Origin: Glomus cerebriforme
Lineage: Eukaryota; Glomeromycota; Glomeromycetes; Glomerales; Glomeraceae
Assembly (NCBI GenBank): GCA_003550305.1
Contig: QKYT01000148.1
Span: 168,661-186,310 of the forward strand
Reading direction: 5' to 3'
DNA: 17,650 nt
The position numbers and the translations under genes were made by a program. Below the pieces are notes generated by a model. That model did not search any database and had not been told where the DNA came from. It saw only the letters and a program-made list of their open reading frames with translations. Below are positions 1 to 9,007 of this stretch, in pieces (within the stretch, counting starts at the first letter, position 1; every line of letters starts with the position of its first letter).

Positions 1-106
1 TTATAAATTACTTTATATGGAAAGATTATTGAAGATTGTTACTGATTCTGTTAACTGATTCTGTTAACATAATTTCCATGAAAACACGATCATTCACATG
101 TTAATG

Positions 107-163
107 CTGATCGGCAGTAACTCTTGCCAAATTATAGTGTTGGCCAGAGTTACGAAAATTTCC
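107..163. repeat. Dispersed hairpin repeat, copy A
   Basis: Starts TGATCGGCAGTAACTC. Arms GTAACTCTTGCC (117-128) and GGCCAGAGTTAC (142-153) are near-perfect complements around the loop AAATTATAGTGTT. The same sequence recurs near 8953-9007 and, degraded, near 4988. It is probably part of a dispersed non-autonomous element. Confidence 0.65.
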
Positions 164-184
164 TAATAATCGACAAATGAAAAA

Positions 185-330
185 CGGGCATCCTTAAAAT
201 GTACCCCAGGTATAGGCTATTATCCTGTACACCCTGTATAAATAAATTTTTTTAGAGTAAATATCACGTGATTAATGCAGTTGCAGAACAGGATAAGAGC
301 CTATACCCCCGGAACAGGATAAATTTGCCC
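185..330. mobile_element. MITE with perfect 8-bp target duplication (hAT-like)
   Basis: A 146-bp foldback element. Its ends read CGGGCA... and ...TGCCC, and inner arms at 209-228 and 288-307 match at 19 of 20 positions (GGTATAGGCTATTATCCTGT against its reverse complement). ATGAAAAA occurs directly on both sides (177-184 and 331-338), as expected for an 8-bp target-site duplication. Copy 2's spacer has CACAAATGAAAATCC near 5048, resembling an unfilled site. No transposase is encoded. The hAT assignment rests on duplication length only. Confidence 0.75.
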
Positions 331-364
331 ATGAAAAATAAGGGGCTTAGACCGCTTAGTTTAA

Positions 365-440
365 TCATGTATCACATGATCAATATCTAGGGCATAAACC
401 GATTAGGTGATAATTATGCAACTTGCATATTTATTTAATA
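365..440. repeat. Conserved 3'-side block, unit 1
   Basis: ATCATGTATCACATGAT is followed by GATTAGGTGATAATTATG and a CATATTTATTTA run. The same two motifs recur near 5170-5325, 9727-9792 and 13857-13960, always about 240-390 bp beyond the stop codon of a 7TM gene. It marks the repeated unit; any function is unknown. Confidence 0.7.
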
Positions 441-700
441 TTGAATATATTAAATTGTGATTAATACCAATGAGAATTTATACTGAATTTATTATTAGAA
501 GGTTTATACCAATCCAAATCTTAAAAAAAAAAAGGTATGCATAATATATAGTATCAAAAGTAATTTTTTATTTTATTTCATAAAAATCTTTTAATTGCAT
601 TCAATGCATTTAAATTATTAGATAACGATTATAATTAAACTTATATCCTGTATAAATTGTTAATCTTAAAGGTATTTATTCTTCATATTATTTATAAAGC

Positions 701-2216
701 TTAAGAAATATTCGATATTTGTCCGGAAGATAAAGAAGGTACGCCAGATTTACGAGAAGAATTTGGCGAAGTTTTTATATTTTTTAATGTGCTATTAATT
801 TTTTTTAAAAAAAATAAAAAAATTCATTAATAAAATATTAAATTTTTAATAAAATTTTTCAATAATTTTTTTCCTTTGAAATGATTACTTACTAATAAAT
901 CAAGAAACTTTCGACTAAAAATCCAAGTAGCGGATAAGCAACGTATTCAGTACAATAAAAAAATATATTCCATCCAAAATAATAAATTGTGGTTGTTCGA
1001 GGTATAATACTAAATGTGACATATATAATTGATTGAAACGATAATCCACTAACTATTGCCGCGACTGGTAAAGTTATCTAAATAAATAAATATATTTAAT
1101 AAAGTTTTTTTTTTTAAAAAAAAAAAAATTGTATTTATTGTAAATTACTTACATTTTTTGTGCATTTTTTGACCTTTTCTAATTGACCATCATCGATAGT
1201 ACTTGAAGAAATGTTACGTTCTTCTAACATTTTAACGTAACTATTGATTACGATCATTAACTTGTAATAAAAATATGCTAATACCACAAGATATATCATT
1301 TGTTCAACTACATCAAAAAGATAATGTAATTTAAAGAAAATATTTGCCGTTTGAAAATCATTTATTTCGGCGAAATGACCTGTTAATAAAGCTATTGGAA
1401 ATCCAACGATCATTGGTAGAAAAAATAATATAATTCCAATTATATCAACTAAACGTGTATTTAATTTTTTCTTTTCATATAAAAGTTCATAATTCTCGCT
1501 AAATTTTACTTTTGGAGTTGAATAAACTGTCAAAAGAATTAAATAAATCATGAAATAAGTAAAAAAATTTTTTAAGATAAAATGTTCCATTTTAGTCTAG
1601 TCTTATGTATTTACCTATACTAACGGCATAAAATATGGCGGTTGCATTTGTTGCAATATTTTTCGATATATTCCCAACTATTTAATTGATTTACGTTGTA
1701 ATTTAGTCAATTATTAATTAAAGCTTTTTCGAGTATATTAATGTTTAAAATTAAAAAGTTTTTTTTTTTTTTTTACCTTCAGCCGCTGCGATTGTAGGAT
1801 AAGATTCATATATTAACGCCAACAAATGAACTGCTTCAACTAAAATTTAATTTGTTAACAGATCTGTTTTTAATTTTGTTACATCAACAAAAAAAAAAAA
1901 AAAAAATTTTATACTTACAGAACATAAAACAAATTATTATCAAATGATAAGAATGCAAAGGTCTAGGCCTCAACCATCCTCTTTCTCTAGTAGAAACCAA
2001 GAAGAATGGTTGTTTCTTAACTTTAATAAGATAAATTAAAGATCCGATAGCCATCATTGTTTCAATTATACATATTGTCACTAATATTTTTCCCATAACA
2101 ACGTAAAATTCACTATTCGAACACTCATATATGTTTATACGGTAATCACAAGAACAAAATTCTACTTCATTTTCTGTTTTACACACTTGAGTGAAATTAT
2201 TTAAAAGACGGACCAT
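701..2216 (-). CDS. GPCR-like seven-transmembrane protein, array copy 1 (six exons, 357 aa)
   Basis: Exons in reading order: 2216-1919, 1839-1777, 1677-1615, 1526-1153, 1077-893, 791-701; all introns are GT...AG. The start is the MVRLL methionine, conserved in all four copies, with A at -3 and G at +4. The protein opens with a short N-terminus holding Cys12, 21, 23 and 32 and an NFT sequon at 7. Hydrophobic segments lie near 37-65, 89-112, 123-143, 167-192, 203-235, 267-290 and 297-328. The basic loop 66-88 (KVKKQP...RERGWLRPRPLH) points to the cytoplasm, so the N-terminus is probably outside. Inner loop 3 (236-266) is charged. The tail 329-357 is Ser-rich and ends in TAA. Topology suggests a receptor, probably in the plasma membrane; no ligand or named family can be assigned. 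An AATAAA lies just past the stop at 680-675. The splice model is strong, the receptor role is inference. Confidence 0.85.
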
Positions 2217-3330
2217 ATTTGGATGAAAGTTTAGAGATTTAATATTTATGTTTGACCTGAAAATAAAAATGATTATAATTTATATTTAAAAGGTAAATAT
2301 TCTAAAATTCTTAACCAGTTAAATCAAATAAATACTTACCAATTATATTTTTAGTTTGTCGATTATAAACTAAGTAAATAAATCATTATGAAATTATCAT
2401 TATTTATTTCATAAGAATGTTGTGAAAGATGAGCAAATACATGGAATCGGGTGTCACCGTAAACAAAATTGGTATTAATTATCGATTGTACACACACAAA
2501 CACTAGTATAAAAATCAAATTAAATAAAAATCTTCAGATTTTCTTTAAGAAATTCTTTATTACTCATTGATGCTTTAGATGCTGATACGATATATCAACG
2601 TTCCACCTACATTTTTTTTTAATTTACTTTTTTCCATTTTTTTTTTTTTTTTTCATATTTCAAGGAGATAAAAATTTTTAAGCAGACCAAGGGTTAAAAA
2701 GTGAGGTATATATATTTGTTGGGGCTCTTGGATGGTATTTTTCTTTTGAAGAAAGTAGTTCATAGTTAGGTTCAATATAATCAAGAGAGTGTGATAAAAT
2801 AAATTGTTAATACAACGAATATAATTGTTTATAATGAAAAATTTAATGGATTATTTTTTTAGACGAAAGAAATATTATTATGCGTAACGTAAAAATTAGT
2901 CATTTATTTTAAAAACTGGAATTTGACTCTTTTATATTATTTGTTACTTGAATGATTGTCCGATTTTGGGATGATATTTTTTTAATTTAAATGATCCACA
3001 ATTTGCATTTTTCAATATTTTATGTATTATATTTAAAAGTAAACTCTAATTATGTATGTATTTTATAAAAAAAAAAAAAATTATGCCCAATAAAATAGAG
3101 TTTTGACCTGAATATCTATAGTTTTAAAATCACGGTCCAGATATTAATGTATTTTCCGAAAATTTTCCGATGACGTATAATGCAGATCGATGAACTACAT
3201 ATTTATATTAAATAAAGGAAAAGTCCAGACCGGTCTATACTATTCATCACCGAGTTATTCGTCACTTACAGAAAATTATAATAATGAATGAACAATCACC
3301 GTAAATCCCATGTCATAATACCCCTATGTG
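2217..3330. other. Upstream spacer of copy 1
   Basis: No gene is supported. It contains the upstream dyad (2385-2415) and blocks alignable to the other units: GTGTCACCGTAAA near 2450, AAGAAATTCTTTATTACTCATTG near 2547, AATATAATTGTTTATAATGAAAAATTTAATGGATT near 2816 (longer than the quoted core), and the paired TTATTCGTCAC/TTCATCACCG motifs near 3240-3265. The minus strand has GTAAGT at about 2338 and TTTTCAG at about 2260, which could bound a 5' UTR intron of copy 1. Confidence 0.5.
2385..2415. promoter_or_regulatory. Conserved upstream dyad of copy 1
   Basis: Arms ATTATGAAAT (2385-2394) and ATTTCATAAG (2406-2415) form a 9-bp perfect dyad about 170 bp upstream of the start codon. The dyad is kept in all four copies in otherwise drifting spacer. 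TTTATAATCGACAAACTAAA on the minus strand (2369-2350), also present in copy 2, lies between it and the gene and could hold a TATA-type element. Regulatory role is inference. Confidence 0.5.
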
Positions 3331-3603
3331 TAGTACCGGTTTTTAAAAAGTACCCGGATACTTTGCATGAAAAATTTCGATTCTAAACTTAAAATGTGTA
3401 AAATACCCGAGGTATAATATTAGGAAATTTATGTACTGTACAATATGTAGTATTCCGAATATAACTTTATTCATTATAAATGGCGTAAAATAGAGATATT
3501 TATACATTTAATGCATTTAGAAACCTTAAATATCACAGAAAACTTAATACCCTGGATATTATACATGATAAGTATCCCGGGTACTTTAAAATCATGTACC
3601 CTT
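3331..3603. mobile_element. Foldback/MITE-like element, 273 bp
   Basis: The left end reads TAGTACCGG then AAAAAGTACCCGGATACTT. The right end on the opposite strand reads AAGGGTACA then TTTAAAGTACCCGGGATACTT. Flanks CCTATGTG (3323-3330) and CCTATGTA (3604-3611) match at 7 of 8 bases, consistent with an old 8-bp target duplication. The interior repeats further AATACCC...GGTAT-type motifs in both directions. No protein is encoded; the small ORFs across it are chance. Confidence 0.6.
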
Positions 3604-3796
3604 CCTATGTATTTGATTACAACTGCTGCAAAATAACAGGTGCACGTATTAGTACAGTACCACACATGTAATGTACAGATTTAAACCCGAAATTTGCAAG
3701 ATGCTCGTTGTACTATGGCCCGTGATATACGATAATTGGAATTGGTATAAGTGGAGGAAATAAAATAAAAAAGAAAAAAAAATTCCAGGGAAAGAA

Positions 3797-3905
3797 GTAA
3801 TTAAAATAATTTCTTCGGAACAATAAATATTTATAATCACGAAAATAATAGTAATATATCTAATTATAGAAAAGAATACTCATCAACAAATATGATACAA
3901 AATTG
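3797..3905. repeat. Kinase-leader flank shared with two other spacers
   Basis: AAGTAATTAAAATAATTTCT, TATTTATAATCACGAAAAT and the following AAGAATA...ATCAACAAATATGA stretch recur near 13180-13300 and 16576-16680. In the latter two places the block leads into GNWIEEAI-like coding remnants; here it leads into the kinase pseudogene, so it is probably the 5' region of the same gene. Confidence 0.5.
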
Positions 3906-4714
3906 TTTCACGTTTATTGTTCATAAATTATTTATATTAGAATATGCAGACAATGATTCACTTCGAAACTATTTGGAGAAAAATTTTTTAAATGAACTTA
4001 ATTGGGATAAATCTTGCGTATCAATTGGCTTGTGCTGTTTCGTGTTTACACGATGAAAATATTACAGTACATTGTGATTTGTAATATTTCTTTTATCTAT
4101 TATTTATTTTATTATATTTTATATTAGCATTCTGGTAATATTTAAGATACCATTAAACTGGCCGATTTTGGATTATCAACAAGAATTGGTGAAATCAACA
4201 ATCAATGAAACTATATTGCGTAATTCCCTATATTAATACAAAAAGAATTGGTATAAGTTAAATAAAAAAAGAGCGGTTGGTGTTTTTTTATGGGAAATAT
4301 CAAGTTGTTAACCGCCATTTTCTACTATAGAACATGATAAAATCATTTAATTATGTGTATTTTACAAGGCCATAGAGATTAGAGAAACATCAGTTGCGGA
4401 TACTCCATATTATTATTAACTTATTGTTATTTATTAAAAATTATTCTTTTTAGAGTGTTGGAACGAAATAATCGTCCAATTCTGTAATTAGTAATTTTAC
4501 AACTAAAAAAAATGTCGAAAACAGACGAAATAAATATAAGACAATCTAAATAATCGGAATGATAATCAATTATCTAATTTTAATTATTAACAGCCAAGAA
4601 TTTGATTTTAATAACGTATTGCCATTAGGAGAATACTTTAAACCAGTGTCGGATTATAATGATACAATTGGACAGGGTCATGATGAAAAATCAGCCGACA
4701 ATAGATATTTTTAA
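3906..4714 (+). pseudogene. Decayed protein kinase-like gene, plus strand
   Basis: Translating frame by frame recovers kinase landmarks in the right order. LFILEYADNDSLRNYLEKN (about 3928-3984) is the hinge/alpha-D region. After a frameshift comes YQLACAVSCLHDENI, then VHCDL (4066-4080), where HRD has become HCD. An intron-like GTAATA...ATTAG gap follows, then HSGN and KLADFGLSTRIGE with the DFG intact (about 4129-4192). IPYINT, VGVFLWEISSC-stop-PPF (about 4276-4320), AIEIRETSVADTPYYY, ECWNE and NRPIL follow. After another intron-like gap a C-terminal piece (QEFDFNNVLPLGEYF...) runs to TAA at 4712-4714. The Gly loop and VAIK lysine are missing. Intron-like gaps argue for DNA duplication rather than a retrocopy. 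It resembles the large TKL/Sel1-associated kinase families of mycorrhizal fungi. Clearly non-functional. Confidence 0.8.
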
Positions 4715-4841
4715 GCGGAATTACAATGTTGGAATATTGAATATATTGATAATACATGTTATTAATGTATTTTAATATATTTCTGTACATGTTATTATAA
4801 ATAAATAAAGTTAATAAATAATTTTTGTCAAACAACGAAAC

Positions 4842-4864
4842 TATTATTATTATTATTATTATTG
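4842..4864. repeat. (ATT)n microsatellite
   Basis: About seven consecutive TAT/ATT units just beyond the kinase pseudogene. Confidence 0.85.
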
Positions 4865-4985
4865 TTTTCGTAGTATAATGAAATCTTTTTACGTCCTAGT
4901 ATATTTAATATTCGTGTAACATTCTAAAATAAAAGGTGGTTTTTAGCGTTATTAAATTTATCACATACCAGATACTGTAGATACA

Positions 4986-5013
4986 TTACTGCTGATCGGC
5001 AGTAACTATAGTG
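4986..5013. repeat. Dispersed hairpin repeat, truncated copy C
   Basis: CTGCTGATCGGCAGTAACT is followed directly by ATAGTGC, so part of the left arm and the loop found in copies A and B are deleted. It sits in the same relative place in the spacer as copy A (before the conserved 3' block), so it probably predates array duplication. Confidence 0.55.
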
Positions 5014-5169
5014 CTTCCTAACAATCAGAGTGATTAGAGTTTATTCACAAATGAAAATCCAATTATGTATGGTAAGAAGTACAAATAAACCAGGTATGGT
5101 TGGGGCTTAGCATCGCACTGTATGATTCTTTTTTTTTTTTTTTTTTTTTAATTTCTAGAATTAGACGTT

Positions 5170-5325
5170 AATCATGTATCATATGATAAATCTCTGGGAA
5201 TTTATTTCGGTACAAATTCCAACTTAGGCGTAGATTTAAATAATCTCAAAAATTATACGGATGGAAAGAACAAGTCAAGTAGTGATCAACAGATTAGGTG
5301 ATAATTATGTAATTTTCATTTATTT
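5170..5325. repeat. Conserved 3'-side block, unit 2
   Basis: ATCATGTATCATATGAT and CAGATTAGGTGATAATTATG match the unit 1 block. About 100 bp lies between the two motifs here, against a few tens of bases in units 1 and 3, so this copy carries an insertion or the others a deletion. Confidence 0.7.
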
Positions 5326-5562
5326 AATCTTTGATTATTAAATTGTGATTTATACCAATAAGAATTTATTATTATAAGTATGTATTCACAATCAACTATC
5401 AAAGTTGGTTAGATTTCTTAATTTTTTTATTACATAAACGTAGCATAAATAACGGAATCTTATATATAAACAAAAAACTATTTTTTTAAAAGTACTACTT
5501 TTGATATTATTTTATCTTATTATTAATTATACTAAGGGTTTATTCTTATATTTCCAATATAA

Positions 5563-7094
5563 TTAATTGTTACTCCTTTTTCGATCGGAAGGTAAAGAAG
5601 GTACAGAAGGTACGCTAAATTTATAAGAATTTGACGAAGCTCTTAAATTTTTTATTGTACTATTAATTTTTTTTTTTTAAAAAAAAAATAAATTAAAATA
5701 AATTAAAAATTAATTAATAAGAAGATTAAAATTTTAACTTTATTTTATGAAATGATTACTTACTGATAAATCAAGAAACTTTCGACTGAAAATCCAAGTA
5801 GAGGGAAGGCAACATATTCAGTACAATAATAAAATAAATTCCATCCAAAATAATAAATTGTGATTGTTCGAGGTCTAAAACCAAATGTGATAAGTACTAT
5901 TGATTGGAACAATAATCCATTAACTATCGCCATAACCGGAAAAGTTATCTACATAAACAAATATATTTTAATAAAGTATTTTTTTTTTTTTTTTTTTAGA
6001 TCAACGACAAATAATTAAATTATTTGAATATCATATGTTGTGCAAATTACTTACATTCCTTGTGCATTTTTTAACCTTTTCTATCTGATCATCATCAACA
6101 ACGTCTGAAGAACCACGTTCTTCTAATATTTTAACATAACGTCTTATTACGATCATTAACTTGTAATAAAAATATGCTAATACCACAAGGTATGACATTT
6201 GCCAAACTACATCAAAAAGATAATATAATTTAAAGAAAAGATTTGCCATTTTGATATCATTCATTTCGGCGAAATAACCTGTTAATGAAGCTAATGGAAC
6301 CCCAGCGACAATCGGTAGAAAAAATAATATAATTCCAATCATATCAACTAAACGTGTATTTATTCCACTTCTTTTATATAAAAGTTCATAATCTTCGTTA
6401 AATTTTACGTTTGGCGTTGAATAAACTGTCAAAAAAAAAAAAAAATTAAATAAATTCGAAATAAGTAAATATTTAAATGATTAAATGTCTGATATATATT
6501 TACCTATACTAACAGCATAAAATACAGCGGTTGCATTTCCCATAATATTCTTCGATATATTTCCAACTAATTAAATATTTACGTTGTAATCTAATCAATT
6601 ATTAATTAAACAACTTTTTCGTGAATATTAAAATTAAAGTATTTTTTTTACCTTCAGCCGCTGCAACAGTAGGATAAGATTCATATATTAACGCCAACAA
6701 ATGAATTGTTTGAACTAAAATTTAATTTATTAATATAATAGATTTATTTTAATTTTACTGCATCAAAAATATATATATATATATATTTAAACTTACAGAA
6801 CATAAAAGAAACCACTATAATGTGATAAGAATGCAAAGGTCTAGGTCTCAACCATCCTCTCTCTCTATTAGAAGGCAAGAAGAATGGCTGTTTCTTAATT
6901 CTAGTAAGATAAATTATAGATCCGATAGCCATCAATGCTTGAATTATACATATTGCCACTAATATTTTTCCTGTGATAACGTAAAATTCACTATTTGGAC
7001 ATTCATATATGTTTATACGATAATCGCAAGAACAATATTCTTCCCCGCTTTCTGTTTTACATATACGAGTGAAATTATTTAAAAGGCGGACCAT
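5563..7094 (-). CDS. GPCR-like seven-transmembrane protein, array copy 2 (six exons, 358 aa)
   Basis: Exons: 7094-6797, 6714-6652, 6566-6504, 6425-6055, 5948-5764, 5659-5563. Exon phases match copy 1 exactly, and exons 1, 2, 3 and 5 have the same lengths (298, 63, 63, 185). The N-terminal four cysteines, the NFT sequon, the RERGWLRPRPLHSYH loop and the TM7 stretch ending VESFLIY are all present. Inner loop 3 is one residue shorter than in copy 1 (DVVDDDQIEKVKKC). The tail (328-358) is the longest of the four and carries a small VPSVPSLPS repeat ending in basic residues before TAA. Intron 1 contains an (AT)n run and intron 4 a long poly-T tract. An AATAAA lies shortly after the stop at 5544-5539. 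All exons are open and no key residue is lost, so this looks like a working gene. Function beyond a 7TM receptor-like protein is unknown. Confidence 0.85.
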
Positions 7095-7259
7095 ATTGAA
7101 ATGAAATTTTAGAGAGAATATTTACGTGGAACTAAAAAATGACGATAATTTATATTTTAAGATAAAAATGTTCTTAACCAGTTAGAATTTAATATTTCAA
7201 TTAAATTCATACTAATTATATATTTAGTTTGTCGATTATAAAACATAAATAAATAAATC

Positions 7260-7292
7260 ATTATGAAATTATTATTTATTGTATTTCATAAT
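7260..7292. promoter_or_regulatory. Conserved upstream dyad of copy 2
   Basis: ATTATGAAAT (7260-7269) and ATTTCATAAT (7283-7292) form a perfect 10-bp dyad about 166 bp upstream of the copy 2 start. The loop differs from copy 1, while the arms are unchanged. The TTTATAATCGACAAACTAAA motif is present at 7242-7223. Confidence 0.5.
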
Positions 7293-7607
7293 GATGTTGT
7301 GAAATATAGTACACGGAATCGGGTATCACAGTAAATAAAAAATAAAAACTGCTAAAAACCTGATTTTTAATTATTGTAATTATTGATTGTAAAATATTCA
7401 ATAAACTTTCAGATTTTTTTTTTAAGAAATTCTTTATTACTCATTGGTGCTTTAGATATACGTTTCGTCTACATTTTCTTCTTATTTTTATTTATTTATT
7501 TATTTATTTTTTTTGAAAGTAATTTTCTAACTTTATGATTGACTTTGTTTCATAATTTCAAGAAATTATAAATTTTTACGCTAACCAAAGATTATAAGTG
7601 GATTCTG

Positions 7608-7765
7608 TTTGCGTCATTGTTAAGTTCAGGACCGAAGCATTATACAGTAGTTTAATATACCAAATCAAGTTCAAGAAATCTGATTGGCTTATGCACATGG
7701 ACAGACATTGCATAACCAGATTCCAGAAACGAAGTTCGAATCTTCTGCGCTTACGCTTTGAACAA
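7608..7765. other. Unit-2-specific replacement segment with Pol III B-box-like motif
   Basis: Units 1 and 3 align with each other across this place (AAGTGGA ... TTCATAGTTAGGTTCAATATA), but unit 2 has unrelated sequence between AAGTGGA and TTAAGAGAGTAAG. It contains GTTCGAATC (7734-7742), a perfect match to the RNA polymerase III B-box, flanked by GAAG/CTTC as in a tRNA T-arm. No full tRNA cloverleaf can be folded by eye. It may be a SINE-like insertion. Confidence 0.3.
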
Positions 7766-8930
7766 TTAAGAGAGTAAGTAAATATGTTATAAGACATATT
7801 GTTAATACAATGAATATAATTGTTTATAATGAAAAATTTAATGGATTCTTTTTTTGTTCAAAAAAGTTTTTTTTTTAAAATTATATTTTTATTCATATTA
7901 AAATTTTTATGCATTTCTACAAATTACATGCGCTACATAAAAAATAGTCATTAATTTTAGGAACTGGAATTCAAACTTCCTTTTATATTATTTGTTTACT
8001 TAAATGATCTTCGGAATGATATTCATTTCTGCAAAGGACAAATTCTTTAATTAAAGATAACTTTAATTTGTATCTTATATTAACTACTAGTAAATTCTAG
8101 TACTGTTAAATGCACTTTCATTACTTTCATTTTACATTGTTTCTGTTTTTCTTTTTCTATTCAAAAGTTAGAAATTAATAATCAAATAAAAGAGTAAATT
8201 TTTATAAATTTTAATTTATCATCCGATTCGGATATTAATCCGGATATACCAGAAATCCGGTAGACTCAAGCAATTGATTCAGTCATCCAGATATTTTTCC
8301 GAAAGTGACAGTCAATGCAGATTAGTGTGTCCTGAGTCCTGATCACGATTTTATCACTATCTTGCAAATAATTTGATTGGACAATTTAATCTTTTTTTTT
8401 TTTAAACCAAAAATTGTTAAATACTGATCGTTTTTATACCATCTTTTATAAAATGGTTGCTAGATATATTAATTTTTCTAATTATAAGATCATTTTATCA
8501 GATAGGAAAGTTCTTAAAGAAGAAGACATTAAAATGATTAATTTCTTTATTTCAATTTAAATGGCAAATGTTGTTATGATTTATTAATTAACGATTGTTT
8601 AAAAATTTCCGGTCATATGTGAAATTACGCTATTTTTGGCGATAAAATCGTGGAAATCACGTGAATTTTGGACCATCACACATCCTGGACACCCTATTTA
8701 TTATCAAAAAGAATTAATGACAAAAAAAATTATATGGTATACAGCGTTATGTTAATCAAAAAAAAAACTTGATGATCAATTATATGAAAGAACGACGTAT
8801 ATAATAATATTGGTATTTATTATGAAAGATATCGGGCCATTCACTACTGAAAGTGATGAAGAATATTTAGTTATGTGTAAGACAGAAAAACATTCATCTT
8901 TGTTCCGAAGATTGGGAATTACTGTATTTA

Positions 8931-9007
8931 TGCGTACGCATCAGATCAGTATCTGATCGGTAGTAACTCGGGCCAAATTATAGTGCCGGCCTGAATTACG
9001 AAAATTT
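8931..9007. repeat. Dispersed hairpin repeat, copy B, with nested palindromes
   Basis: Three dyads follow one another: TGCGTACGCA (perfect, 8932-8941), GATCAG-TAT-CTGATC, and GTAACTCGGGCC (8963-8974) against GGCCTGAATTAC (8988-8999) with loop AAATTATAGTGCC. The core matches copy A at 107-163. The minus-strand ORF over this region is a product of the repeat, not a gene. Confidence 0.65.

Larger units (their letters stand above)
1..700. other. Spacer on the 3' side of copy 1
   Basis: No gene is supported. It holds a short tandem GATTCTGTTAACT duplication (about 45-68), the hairpin repeat at 107-163, a MITE at 185-330, and from 365 the block shared with the 3' side of the other copies. The remainder is AT-rich with poly-A/T tracts. 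An AATAAA on the minus strand at 680-675 may serve as the polyadenylation signal of copy 1. Confidence 0.6.
4715..5562. other. Spacer between kinase pseudogene and copy 2
   Basis: No gene is supported. It holds the microsatellite, hairpin remnant C, a poly-T tract near 5129-5149, the unit 2 conserved block and the presumed 3' UTR of copy 2 with a minus-strand AATAAA at 5544-5539. Confidence 0.55.
7095..8930. other. Upstream spacer of copy 2
   Basis: No gene is supported. It carries the upstream dyad, the AAGAAATTCTTTATTACTCATTGG block near 7420, a (TTTA)n run (about 7484-7510), a unique segment at about 7608-7765, the AATATAATTGTTTATAATGAAA block near 7813, and CCGATTCGGATATTAATCCGG near 8222, which matches 12600 in the next unit. 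The 44-codon stretch at 8822-8956 is open but ends inside the hairpin repeat and has no recognisable domain. Confidence 0.5.

Noticed and set aside
1527..1590. Start of exon 4 of copy 1 as an independent ORF beginning with MEHFILK
   Set aside because: The extra N-terminal codons lie in intron 3; CTTTTGACAG is the acceptor, and the other copies lack those residues while sharing everything after VYSTP.
2260..2338. 5' UTR intron conserved in the family
   Set aside because: GTAAGT and TTTTCAG are present in copy 1, but copy 3 has TTTTCACG at the acceptor and copy 4 lacks the region, so it is at best copy-specific.
3474..3840. Two 63-codon minus-strand ORFs
   Set aside because: One covers a MITE and both are compositionally driven, with no conservation in the other units.
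4638..4835. 65-codon minus-strand ORF
   Set aside because: It is antisense to the C-terminal piece of the kinase pseudogene and made of AT-rich codons.
7680..7755. tRNA gene
   Set aside because: A B-box and T-arm-like stem are present, but no acceptor stem, anticodon arm or D-arm pairs by eye.
7576..7797. 73-codon minus-strand ORF as a gene
   Set aside because: It spans the unit-2-specific segment, has no domain and no homologue in the other units.
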